64,000 nt of DNA from positions 682,001 through 746,000 of the forward strand of contig CAVPRU010000014.1 of NCBI GenBank assembly GCA_963707875.1, given 5' to 3'. The translations under genes and the position numbers were made by a program. Position 1 is the stretch's first letter. Each line of letters opens with the position of its first letter. Origin of the DNA: SZUA-320 sp963707875. Lineage in GTDB: Bacteria; Gemmatimonadota; Gemmatimonadetes; Gemmatimonadales; GWC2-71-9. A model generated the notes under the pieces. It searched no databases, was not told where the DNA came from, and saw only the letters and a program-made list of their open reading frames with translations. Shown piece by piece: positions 18,710-25,746 of this stretch.

Positions 18710-19402
18710 CTATTTTTTGGCGACTGACGGGGTGTACCTCGTGTCCCCGTGGCCGTAGTCCACCCTGGTCGCCACCCGCGGGTTGATCCACTCGATGACC
18801 GCCGCGTGGCCGAGACTCTCCGGATCGTTTCGCAGGTAGCCCGGTACCACGTCGAGCACGGTGAATCCATGGCGCAGCTGGAACGACAGGGTGGGATCCC
18901 AGATTTCCCCCCGGACCACGCGCTCGGCGTACTCCTCCGGCGACATCCGGTCGGCGTACTCCGCGTATCCGCGGAGCCGCGCGCCGGCCCGGATCCGGAG
19001 CAGCTTGAGGGCCCGCACCAGTTCCCCCCGCCCCAGGTAGAGGGCCCGCCCGACCCCCTGCCCCTGGAGCGAGGGGCGGACCATGATCTCGGCCCCATAC
19101 AGGGTCCGGCCCGTCACGGGATCGTGATTGGCGAAGAACCCGCCGCCGGTCATGTCCCGCCACGTGGTATGCATGTCGTAGTTATCCCAGCGGACGATCA
19201 GACTGGCCGCCGCGCCGACGATCCGACCCGAGTCGGGGTCGACCACGATGAGCTGCCCCTCCGGGAAGACCGCCTGGTGGCTTTCGAGCTGTTCCGGCCG
19301 CCAGGGCCGAGTGGTTGGATACACCTCCTGACAGACCTCGATGATGCCGGGGATGTCGCCGGGTTGGGCCGGGCGGAGGTGCCACGGTCTGGGGGAGGTC
19401 AC
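18710..19402 (-). CDS. GNAT family N-acetyltransferase
   Basis: A 230-residue protein with the GNAT fold: LRPAQPGDIPGIIEV at the N terminus and acetyl-CoA-binding motif A as VRPSLQGQGVGRALYLGR. The start overlaps the stop of the carbon-nitrogen hydrolase gene by four bases (ATGA). In other bacteria the same two domains occur fused in one protein (YhcX-like, GNAT plus hydrolase). The pair here looks like a split version of that enzyme, in reversed order. The acyl acceptor is unknown. Confidence 0.85.
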   Translation of the reverse strand: MTSPRPWHLRPAQPGDIPGIIEVCQEVYPTTRPWRPEQLESHQAVFPEGQLIVVDPDSGRIVGAAASLIVRWDNYDMHTTWRDMTGGGFFANHDPVTGRTLYGAEIMVRPSLQGQGVGRALYLGRGELVRALKLLRIRAGARLRGYAEYADRMSPEEYAERVVRGEIWDPTLSFQLRHGFTVLDVVPGYLRNDPESLGHAAVIEWINPRVATRVDYGHGDTRYTPSVAKK

Positions 19403-20286
19403 AGGTGGACCAGCTCCGTCTGAGCCGCGATCCGGGCCGACCGATTGGAGTCCAGCAGCGGCAGGACGGTTCCACCGGAACGGGCCTCCACGATGGTCTT
19501 CAGGTTCAGCTCCCCGATCACCATCATCTCCTGATTGGGATTCCCCTCCGCCAGAATGCCGTCCCGGGAGAAGGCAAAGTCGCTCGGGGTCATGATGGCG
19601 GCCTGCCCGTAGTTGAGCGAGATGGCCGGAACCATGGGGAGCGATCCGACGGTGCAGGCCTGGATTACGTACATCTGGTTCTCGATGGCGCGGGCGTGGG
19701 CACAGTAGCGGACCCGGTAGTAGCCCTGCCGGTCGTCGGTACAGGTCGGGACGACCAGGATGTGGGCCCCTTCCCGGGCCGCCGCCCGGACGATCTCCGG
19801 GAACTCGACGTCATAGCAGATGGCCACCGCGATCCGGCCGAAGCTCGTCTCGAACACTCGCAGGGTGTCGCTCGGGCTGATGAACCACTCCTCCGCCTCG
19901 AACCGGGTCATGTGGAGCTTGCCCTGGCAGCCGTACTCGCCGGCCGGGTTGAACAGGTAGCAGTTGTTGTAGATCGCGTCCCCGCTGTCGCCCAGCACCG
20001 GAATGGTCCCGGCCACCGTGTACAGCCCATAGCGCCTGGAGAGATCCGTCATCATCTCCAGGAACTGGGGGACCTGGCTGGCCAGATCCCGGACCTGCTC
20101 GGCGATGGGTCGGCGCACGTTGCCGAGAGTCAGCAGCTGGAGCGTGAAGTACTCGGGGAACACGACCAGCCCCGCCTTGTAGTCCACCGCGGTCTCCATC
20201 AGGCCGATGACCTGCTCCTGAAAGTCCTCGAAGGTCTTGACCGGGCGAATAAAGTACTGGACGGACGCGACGCGGAGGCGGTCCAT
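19399..20286 (-). CDS. Carbon-nitrogen hydrolase (nitrilase superfamily)
   Basis: A 295-residue enzyme with the Glu-Lys-Cys catalytic triad of the nitrilase superfamily: Glu in VVFPEYF, Lys in GKLHMTRFE and Cys in AICYDVEFPE. Family members hydrolyse nitriles or amides to acids and ammonia. The substrate cannot be told from sequence, but coupling to a GNAT gene matches the fused YhcX-type amidohydrolases. AAGGA lies about 7 bases before the ATG. A TAGATT -10 candidate sits at 20316-20321. Confidence 0.88.
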   Translation of the reverse strand: MDRLRVASVQYFIRPVKTFEDFQEQVIGLMETAVDYKAGLVVFPEYFTLQLLTLGNVRRPIAEQVRDLASQVPQFLEMMTDLSRRYGLYTVAGTIPVLGDSGDAIYNNCYLFNPAGEYGCQGKLHMTRFEAEEWFISPSDTLRVFETSFGRIAVAICYDVEFPEIVRAAAREGAHILVVPTCTDDRQGYYRVRYCAHARAIENQMYVIQACTVGSLPMVPAISLNYGQAAIMTPSDFAFSRDGILAEGNPNQEMMVIGELNLKTIVEARSGGTVLPLLDSNRSARIAAQTELVHL

Positions 20287-20318
20287 CTGAGGTTCCTTCC
20301 GAAATGTGATCTTGGAAT

Positions 20319-21341
20319 CTACACCGGCTCGGGCGGATATCCCTCCGGATTCTGCTGCTGCCACCGCCAGGTATCGGCACACATCTCGGCCAGCCCGCGC
20401 CGGGCTTCCCAGCGCAACAGGGTCCGGGCCAGGGTCGGATCGGCCCAGCAGGCGGCCACGTCCCCCGGCCGCCGGGGACCGATCTGACAGGGCACCGGCC
20501 GCCCGGCGGCGGCGGCAAACGCCGAGACCATTTCCAGCACGCTGTAGCCGCGACCGGTGCCGAGGTTGCAGACCAGCACCCCGGGCGTATCGCTCAGATG
20601 CGCCAGGGCATTGAGGTGTCCCTCGGCGAGATCCATCACGTGGAGGTAGTCCCGCACCCCGGTTCCGTCGAGCGTCGGATAGTCCCCGCCAAATACCTGG
20701 AGCTCGGCCAGTCGGCCCGCCGCCACCTGGGCCAGGTAGGGGACCAGGTTGTTGGGGACCCCGGCCGGATCCTCGCCGATCTGCCCGCTGGGGTGGGCCC
20801 CGACCGGGTTGAAGTACCGGAGGATCCCGATCCGCCAGGCGGGATCGGCCACCGGCAGGTCCTGCAGCATCCCCTCGATAATGAGCTTCGAGCGCCCGTA
20901 GGGATTGGTGGCCGAGAGGGGGAACTCCTCGGTGATCGGCACGGCGTGCGGGTCCCCATACACCGTGGCGGAGGAACTGAAGACCAGGGTGCGGACGCCA
21001 TGGTCGCTCATCACCTGGCAGAGGCTGATGGTCCCGGTGACGTTGTTGTGGAAGTATCGGAGCGGTTGCGCCACCGACTCCCCGACCGCCTTGAGACCGG
21101 CAAAGTGGAGCACCCCATCGACCGGCCGTTCCCGGAAGACCGCATCGAGCCCGGGCCGGTCGAGCAGGTCGACCTGCCGGAAGCTGATCGGACAGCCGGT
21201 CAACGCCTCGACCCGCCGGAGGGCCTCCCGGGAGCCGTTGGAGAGGTTGTCCACCACGGTGACCTGATGGCCGGCCTCCAGCAGGACGAGCACGGTGTGG
21301 CTGCCGACGTATCCGGCGCCGCCCGTGACCAGCAGATGCAT
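20319..21341 (-). CDS. galE: UDP-glucose 4-epimerase
   Basis: A 340-residue short-chain dehydrogenase-type epimerase, the usual GalE length. MHLLVTGGAGYVGSHTVLVL has the Rossmann GxxGxxG motif. FSSSATVYG and NPYGRSKLIIE contain the catalytic Ser and the YxxxK pair. It interconverts UDP-glucose and UDP-galactose for exopolysaccharide or LPS synthesis. A start at 21374 would overlap the upstream aminotransferase gene; the ATG at 21341 directly before LLVTGG fits the family better. Confidence 0.93.
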   Translation of the reverse strand: MHLLVTGGAGYVGSHTVLVLLEAGHQVTVVDNLSNGSREALRRVEALTGCPISFRQVDLLDRPGLDAVFRERPVDGVLHFAGLKAVGESVAQPLRYFHNNVTGTISLCQVMSDHGVRTLVFSSSATVYGDPHAVPITEEFPLSATNPYGRSKLIIEGMLQDLPVADPAWRIGILRYFNPVGAHPSGQIGEDPAGVPNNLVPYLAQVAAGRLAELQVFGGDYPTLDGTGVRDYLHVMDLAEGHLNALAHLSDTPGVLVCNLGTGRGYSVLEMVSAFAAAAGRPVPCQIGPRRPGDVAACWADPTLARTLLRWEARRGLAEMCADTWRWQQQNPEGYPPEPV

Positions 21342-21352
21342 GGGGAGTCGAC

Positions 21353-22702
21353 TCAGCTGGCTGGAGCGGTACACCGCGCCAGCAGGGCGCGAATCCGCGG
21401 GAGCGCCGCGGCGATGTCGTCGAGCGACACGGCCCCGACACTCAGCCGGAACCAGCCGGTGTCCTCCGGCAGCCCAAACGCCTGGAACGGCACCACCGCG
21501 AACCCGGCCTCGTGGAGCAGCAGGCGACGGAGCTGGTCATTGGATTCGATGGCGAGCCCGTCGCAGGTACCTCCGATGAGCCCGAGCTGGAGCGAGAGAT
21601 AGATGGCGCCCTGGGGCCGGACCAGGTCGACCGGGAGTCCCTCGCGGCGCATCGCCGTGAACCCGTCCGCCAGGGCGGTGACCCGGGCCCGGATGCCCTG
21701 ATCCATCTGGCGGCGGAAGCGCGCCACCGCATCGGGGTTCCGGAGAAAGCTGGCGGTCGCGACCTGCTCCGGCTTGGGAGCCCAGGCGCCGACGTGGCCC
21801 AGGAGGTCACGCATCCGGGTGGTGATCGCCGGCGCGGCGATCGACCAGCCCACCCGGAGGCCGGTGGCGGCGAAGACCTTGGAGATGCCGTCCAGGACAA
21901 TGACCCAGGGAGCCGACTCCGGCACCAATCGGACCGGATGATCGTGCTGGACGTTCCCGTGCGCCAGTCCGCCGTAGACCTGGTCCCAGAGCAGAAAGAG
22001 CGCCCGCTGACCGGCGTCGCGCCGGCGGAGGTTTTCCTCGACCACCGCCGCGGTGATCCGCTCCAGTTCCTCTCCCGGCATCATCGTCCCGGTCGGGTTG
22101 CCCGGGGAGCAGAGGGCGATCAGCGCCGCCGAGCGCAGGTGCGGCGCCAGGCTGTCGAGGGTCGGGTGGAAGCCATCTTCGGCGCGGGTTTCGACCGGGA
22201 CGTTCCGGGATTGCGTGAGCCAGCCGTAGTGATTGGTATTCCAGGACGGGACCCCATAGACCAGGGCATCCTCCGGGTTGAGCACCGTCCGGCAGGCGGC
22301 GTACAGCAGCGGCCTGACCCCGGAGGCCACCAGCACCGACTCGAGGGGGAATTCCACGCCCTGTTCCCGGGCGGCGAACTCGAGGATGGCCCGACGCAGG
22401 TCCAGCACGCCGTCCGAGGGCGGGTAGTTCGTCTGCCCCCCCTGAATCGCCGCCACCAGCGACTGGCTCAGTTCCTCCGGCACCGGAAACTGGCCCGGGT
22501 CGAAATCTCCCACGGTCAGGTTGCAGACCGGGCGGCCGTCGGCCATGAGCTGGCGGACTTCAGCGCTGATCTTGAGAACTTCGGAGCCGACCATGCCGTG
22601 AATCACCCGGGAGAAGGCGTCCGGGGTGAGTTCCTGATCAAACACCGGCCGGACCGGCTCGGAGGCGATCAGCGGAGTGGTGGGAGCGGCGGTGTGGGTC
22701 AT
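21353..22702 (-). CDS. PLP-dependent class I/II aminotransferase
   Basis: A 449-residue fold-type I aminotransferase of the AspC/methionine aminotransferase group. Seen are LTVGDFDPGQFPVPEEL, CSPGNPTGTMMPGEEL (substrate/PLP-binding Asn) and the Schiff-base Lys in LDGISKVFAATGLRVGW. Substrate specificity cannot be assigned. A TAGAAT -10 box six bases upstream of the ATG and no Shine-Dalgarno suggest a leaderless mRNA. The galE start follows 11 bases after its stop. Confidence 0.88.
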   Translation of the reverse strand: MTHTAAPTTPLIASEPVRPVFDQELTPDAFSRVIHGMVGSEVLKISAEVRQLMADGRPVCNLTVGDFDPGQFPVPEELSQSLVAAIQGGQTNYPPSDGVLDLRRAILEFAAREQGVEFPLESVLVASGVRPLLYAACRTVLNPEDALVYGVPSWNTNHYGWLTQSRNVPVETRAEDGFHPTLDSLAPHLRSAALIALCSPGNPTGTMMPGEELERITAAVVEENLRRRDAGQRALFLLWDQVYGGLAHGNVQHDHPVRLVPESAPWVIVLDGISKVFAATGLRVGWSIAAPAITTRMRDLLGHVGAWAPKPEQVATASFLRNPDAVARFRRQMDQGIRARVTALADGFTAMRREGLPVDLVRPQGAIYLSLQLGLIGGTCDGLAIESNDQLRRLLLHEAGFAVVPFQAFGLPEDTGWFRLSVGAVSLDDIAAALPRIRALLARCTAPAS

Positions 22703-22708
22703 CCTGGC

Positions 22709-22714
22709 ATTCTA
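22709..22714 (-). promoter_or_regulatory. -10 box (TAGAAT) for a leaderless aminotransferase mRNA
   Basis: TAGAAT on the minus strand ends 6 nt before the ATG at 22702. No ribosome site lies between. Confidence 0.55.
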
Positions 22715-22887
22715 GCCAACTGGCGGCCCCCGGCCTAGGGGCACCGGTTTGACCGCGCTGCCCGGACCGCTCACCTTCCAGGGAGAAGGGCAGGCTGCTC
22801 TCCTTCCAGAAGAGCGACTCAGCCGCTACCCCCTGCGGCACCAAACCCGACCCACAACTCCACCGTGATGGAGAGACTCGACCCAGA

Positions 22888-23640
22888 ATGGAGAAGCCGG
22901 CGCGGCCGAACGACGGGAACCCCGAGCCTCCCCAACCCGATCCCGCGATGCGCCGAGTGCTGGTCGAAGTCGCCATCGATTCGGTGGCGGCGGGGGTTGC
23001 CGCAGCGTCGGCGGGTGCGGACCGGCTGGAGCTCTGCCGAGATCTGTCCGTCGGCGGGCTGAGCCCCGCGCCCGAGTGGGTCCGGGAACTCAAGGCGAAA
23101 GTCCTGGTGCCGGTGTTCGCGATGGTCCGGCCTCGGCCGGGCTCCTTCTGTTTTTCGCCGGAGGAGTTGAGCCGCTGTCGGGAGGAGATTCACACCCTGC
23201 GCCAAGCCGGAGCCGACGGCGTGGTCACCGGCGTCCTGACCGAGGCCGGTCGCCTGGATGAGCCGGCCCTTCGCGAGTTGATCAACGCGGCGGGATCGCT
23301 CCCGGTCACCTTCCACCGTGCCTTTGATCAGCTGGCCGATCCGATCGGGGCGATGGAGCAGTTGATCGGACTGGGGGTCACCCGGATCCTCACGGGCGGC
23401 GGGCCAGGTCGCGCCTCGGAGGGTGCCGAGATGATTCGCAAACTGGTGGATCGCGCGGGGGAACGGATCGGGATCATCGCCGGCGGTGGGGTCCGGGGCG
23501 ATCATGTCGCCCAACTGGTGGCGAGGACGGGAGTGTCCGAGGTGCATCTGGCCGGGGTGCGGGGCGGCGGGGCGGACGCTGTGGGGGATCCGGCGCCGGA
23601 GCAGGTGGCGGCGGTGGTGGCTGCGCTGAAGCATGGATGA
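22888..23640 (+). CDS. cutC: CutC family protein
   Basis: A 250-residue TIM-barrel protein. After a poorly conserved 20-residue leader, MRRVLVEVAIDSVAAG, GADRLELCRDLSVGGLSP and VFAMVRPRPGSFCFS give the CutC signature, followed by LPVTFHRAFDQ and RILTGGG. CutC was linked to copper tolerance in E. coli, but the molecular activity is unsettled. The ATG at 22948 would give the usual family N terminus and is a good alternative start. The copper operon is about 5 kb away. Confidence 0.88.
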   Translation: MEKPARPNDGNPEPPQPDPAMRRVLVEVAIDSVAAGVAAASAGADRLELCRDLSVGGLSPAPEWVRELKAKVLVPVFAMVRPRPGSFCFSPEELSRCREEIHTLRQAGADGVVTGVLTEAGRLDEPALRELINAAGSLPVTFHRAFDQLADPIGAMEQLIGLGVTRILTGGGPGRASEGAEMIRKLVDRAGERIGIIAGGGVRGDHVAQLVARTGVSEVHLAGVRGGGADAVGDPAPEQVAAVVAALKHG

Positions 23641-23781
23641 CGACCGGTAGTATTCACCTGTCCGGAAAACGTTCGCCCATCTGCTTGCCCGACCTCACAG
23701 TCATGCCTAAGATGGGAAAGGACTGGTTCGCGAGGCTGCGCGTGATGGACCGCGCGGTCGCGATCCAAGATCGGGGGTCCC

Positions 23782-24906
23782 ATGCGGCCGTTCTCCTTCC
23801 TCACGGCGAGTGCCCTCGGCCTCGCCGCGCTGTGCCTCGCCATCGCCTGCGGCACGACGGCCCCATCCGACGTCGAGGCAATCACGTTCGCGAGCGTCAG
23901 TGCCGGCGGCCCCACCTGCGGGCTGACCCCCGCGGGGGCGGCGTACTGCTGGGGGAGAGGGGGGAGCCTCGGCGACGGGACAACGACGGATCGGCTGACC
24001 CCGACGGCGGTGATGATGCCCGCCGGGGTGACCTTCACGAGACTGGGCGTAGGTGGCGACACCTGTGGGCTGACCCCGGCCGGGGCGGTGTACTGCTGGG
24101 GCTTGGCCCCGGTTGCGGTCGCGATGCCCGCCGGGGTGATGTTCGCGAGCCTGAGCGATGCTGCACCCTACTGCGCGGTGACCTTCGCTGGAGTGGTGTA
24201 TTGCTGGGGGGACAACGACTTTGGGCAACTCGGCGATGGAACGAAGACACGTCGGCTGACCCCGGGAGCAATCGTGATCCCCGCCGGAGTGACCTTCACG
24301 AGCGTGAGCGCCGGCTGGCTTCACGCGTGCGCGGTGACCCAAGTGGGGTCCACGTATTGCTGGGGTTACAATGGCGAGGGGGAACTTGGCGACGGGACGA
24401 CCACGGACCGGCTCACTCCCGTGGCGGTGGTGATGCCCGCGGGAGTGAGCTTCACCAGCGTGAGCGTCGGCCGTGCCCATACCTGCGGACTGACCCCCGG
24501 AGGGGTTGCCTATTGCTGGGGCTACAACCTGAGGGGGCGACTCGGCGACGGCACGACCACGAATCGGCCGACCCCGACGGCGGTCGTGATGCCCGCCGGA
24601 GCGACCTTCGCGAGCATGAGCGTTGGCTGGGACCACACGTGCGGGGTGACCCCGGCGCCGATCGCGTTCTGCTGGGGCCGCAATGTCTGGGGGACGGTCG
24701 GCGATGGGACCACGACGGATCGGCACACTCCTGTGGCGGTCTTGATGCCCGCCGGGGTGACCTTCACCAGGCTCGCGGCCGGCTTCGCCCACACATGCGC
24801 GCTGACCCCCGCGGGGGCTGCGTATTGCTGGGGGGTCAACGACGATGGGCGACTGGGCGACGGGACGACGACGGATCGACTGAGCCCGGTGGCGGTAGTC
24901 CGATGA
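23782..24906 (+). CDS. RCC1-repeat propeller lipoprotein with paired cysteines
   Basis: A 374-residue predicted lipoprotein (lipobox LAIAC). It has seven RCC1-like blades, each with a C-x9-C pair followed by WG, for example CGLTPAGAAYCWG and CAVTQVGSTYCWG, and most with a LGDGTTTDRLTP loop. The cysteines sit where they could cross-link the two strands of a hairpin, which suits an oxidising, exported location. The second blade lacks the loop between its Cys pair and the next blade, a likely in-frame deletion. Role unknown. A larger relative with the same blades lies just past the tRNA cluster. Confidence 0.8.
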   Translation: MRPFSFLTASALGLAALCLAIACGTTAPSDVEAITFASVSAGGPTCGLTPAGAAYCWGRGGSLGDGTTTDRLTPTAVMMPAGVTFTRLGVGGDTCGLTPAGAVYCWGLAPVAVAMPAGVMFASLSDAAPYCAVTFAGVVYCWGDNDFGQLGDGTKTRRLTPGAIVIPAGVTFTSVSAGWLHACAVTQVGSTYCWGYNGEGELGDGTTTDRLTPVAVVMPAGVSFTSVSVGRAHTCGLTPGGVAYCWGYNLRGRLGDGTTTNRPTPTAVVMPAGATFASMSVGWDHTCGVTPAPIAFCWGRNVWGTVGDGTTTDRHTPVAVLMPAGVTFTRLAAGFAHTCALTPAGAAYCWGVNDDGRLGDGTTTDRLSPVAVVR

Positions 24907-24909
24907 GAG

Positions 24910-24942
24910 GAAAAACGAAACGGCCATCAACATGATGGCCGT
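24910..24942 (-). terminator. Rho-independent terminator of the five-tRNA unit
   Basis: Read on the minus strand, a perfect 9-bp stem (ACGGCCATC/GATGGCCGT, 5-nt loop) is followed by TTCGTTTTT. It lies just beyond tRNA-Lys, the last tRNA of the array, and also just after the RCC1 gene on the plus strand. Confidence 0.8.
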
Positions 24943-24973
24943 CCGTTGGATGTCAGTCCCTGCATTGCTTCCA

Positions 24974-25046
<73 letters not shown>

Positions 25047-25063
25047 GACAGTGATACTGAGTA

Positions 25064-25135
25064 TAGCCCCAACGGGAATCGAACCCGTGTTACCACCTTG
25101 AAAGAGTGGTGTCCTGACCGTTAGACGATGGGGCC
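25064..25135 (-). tRNA. tRNA-Glu (anticodon TTC)
   Basis: Acceptor GGCCCCA/TGGGGCT (a G-U first pair), anticodon stem CCACT/GGTGG with loop CTTTCAA (anticodon TTC), and T-arm ACGGG/CCCGT with loop TTCGATT. The short D-arm starting GTC is typical of tRNA-Glu. Confidence 0.92.
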
Positions 25136-25141
25136 AGGGAA

Positions 25142-25214
25142 TAGCGCTAACGGGATTCGAACCCGTGTTCCAGCCTTGAGAGGGCTGTGTCCTGGGCCTC
25201 TAGACGATAGCGCC
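25142..25214 (-). tRNA. tRNA-Glu (anticodon CTC)
   Basis: Acceptor GGCGCTA/TAGCGCT, anticodon stem CAGCC/GGCTG with loop CTCTCAA (anticodon CTC), T-loop TTCGAAT. It is close in sequence to the adjacent tRNA-Glu(TTC), so the pair probably arose by duplication. Confidence 0.92.
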
Positions 25215-25229
25215 GCATTCCATTGACCA

Positions 25230-25302
25230 CAGGCCCGGCAGGACTCGAACCTGCAACCCCCGGTTTTGGAGACCGGTGCTCTACCAATTGAGCTACGGAC
25301 CT
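25230..25302 (-). tRNA. tRNA-Trp (anticodon CCA)
   Basis: Acceptor AGGTCCG/CGGGCCT, D-arm GCTC/GAGC, anticodon stem CCGGT/ACCGG with loop CTCCAAA (anticodon CCA), T-arm GCAGG/CCTGC with loop TTCGAGT, and discriminator G as in bacterial tRNA-Trp. Confidence 0.93.
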
Positions 25303-25345
25303 TCGCCCGGTTTGCACGGCGGAATCCCCAACGGGCTGTCCCAGG

Positions 25346-25420
25346 GGTGGCTGACGGGACTTGAACCCGCAACCTCCGGAACCACAATCCGGCGCTCTAA
25401 CCACTTGAGCTACAACCACC
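25346..25420 (-). tRNA. tRNA-His (anticodon GTG)
   Basis: Acceptor GTGGTTG/CAGCCAC with the extra G(-1) opposite C that identifies tRNA-His, anticodon stem CCGGA/TCCGG with loop TTGTGGT (anticodon GTG), T-arm GCGGG/CCCGT with loop TTCAAGT. It is first in the array. Confidence 0.93.
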
Positions 25421-25456
25421 ACGTTCCCAGCTGCTGCCCGGACCAACGGGCGAGGT

Positions 25457-25485
25457 AAGCTACGGGCCACCCCCGGTGGGGTCAA
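25457..25485 (-). promoter_or_regulatory. Sigma-70-like promoter of the five-tRNA array
   Basis: On the minus strand TTGACC (25480-25485) and TAGCTT (25457-25462) are separated by 17 bp, upstream of tRNA-His. The -35 box is identical to that of the tRNA-Leu/Thr promoter. Confidence 0.7.
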
Positions 25486-25746
25486 CCCCTTGGGACGGGT
25501 CGGCTTGGATCTTGCTCGACGGGTGTGGAACTGGTCATCCTGGCCCGGGCACCTGGTCTCATCAACCGGGACAGATCCGCCCGCTCAGGACCGGGATTCG
25601 AACACCGGACAGCAAACGGTTGCAGGTCGTCCAAATCCGGCAGTACCAGGCACATAGGCATCATTACCGGGCCCCGATCGTGCCCGATCCTCCCTCGGAT
25701 CGGCGCCGGTTTCCGGGCCGCCAGCACATCCTCTCGGAGGACTTGT
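25486..25746. other. Intergenic region between tRNA promoter and RCC1/Ig lipoprotein gene
   Basis: No convincing gene is seen. Around 25590-25615 the minus strand reads like a tRNA T-loop (GTTCGAATC), but its stem has two mismatches and no acceptor or D-arm can be paired. A GGAGG ribosome site at 25735-25739 serves the downstream gene. Confidence 0.5.

Noticed and set aside
22715..22887. Small inverted repeats in the gap before cutC
   Set aside because: Stems are only 5 bp and expected by chance at this base composition.
25575..25655. Possible sixth tRNA or tRNA remnant upstream of tRNA-His
   Set aside because: Only the T-loop string GTTCGAATC fits. The T-stem has two mismatches and no acceptor, D-arm or anticodon stem can be paired.
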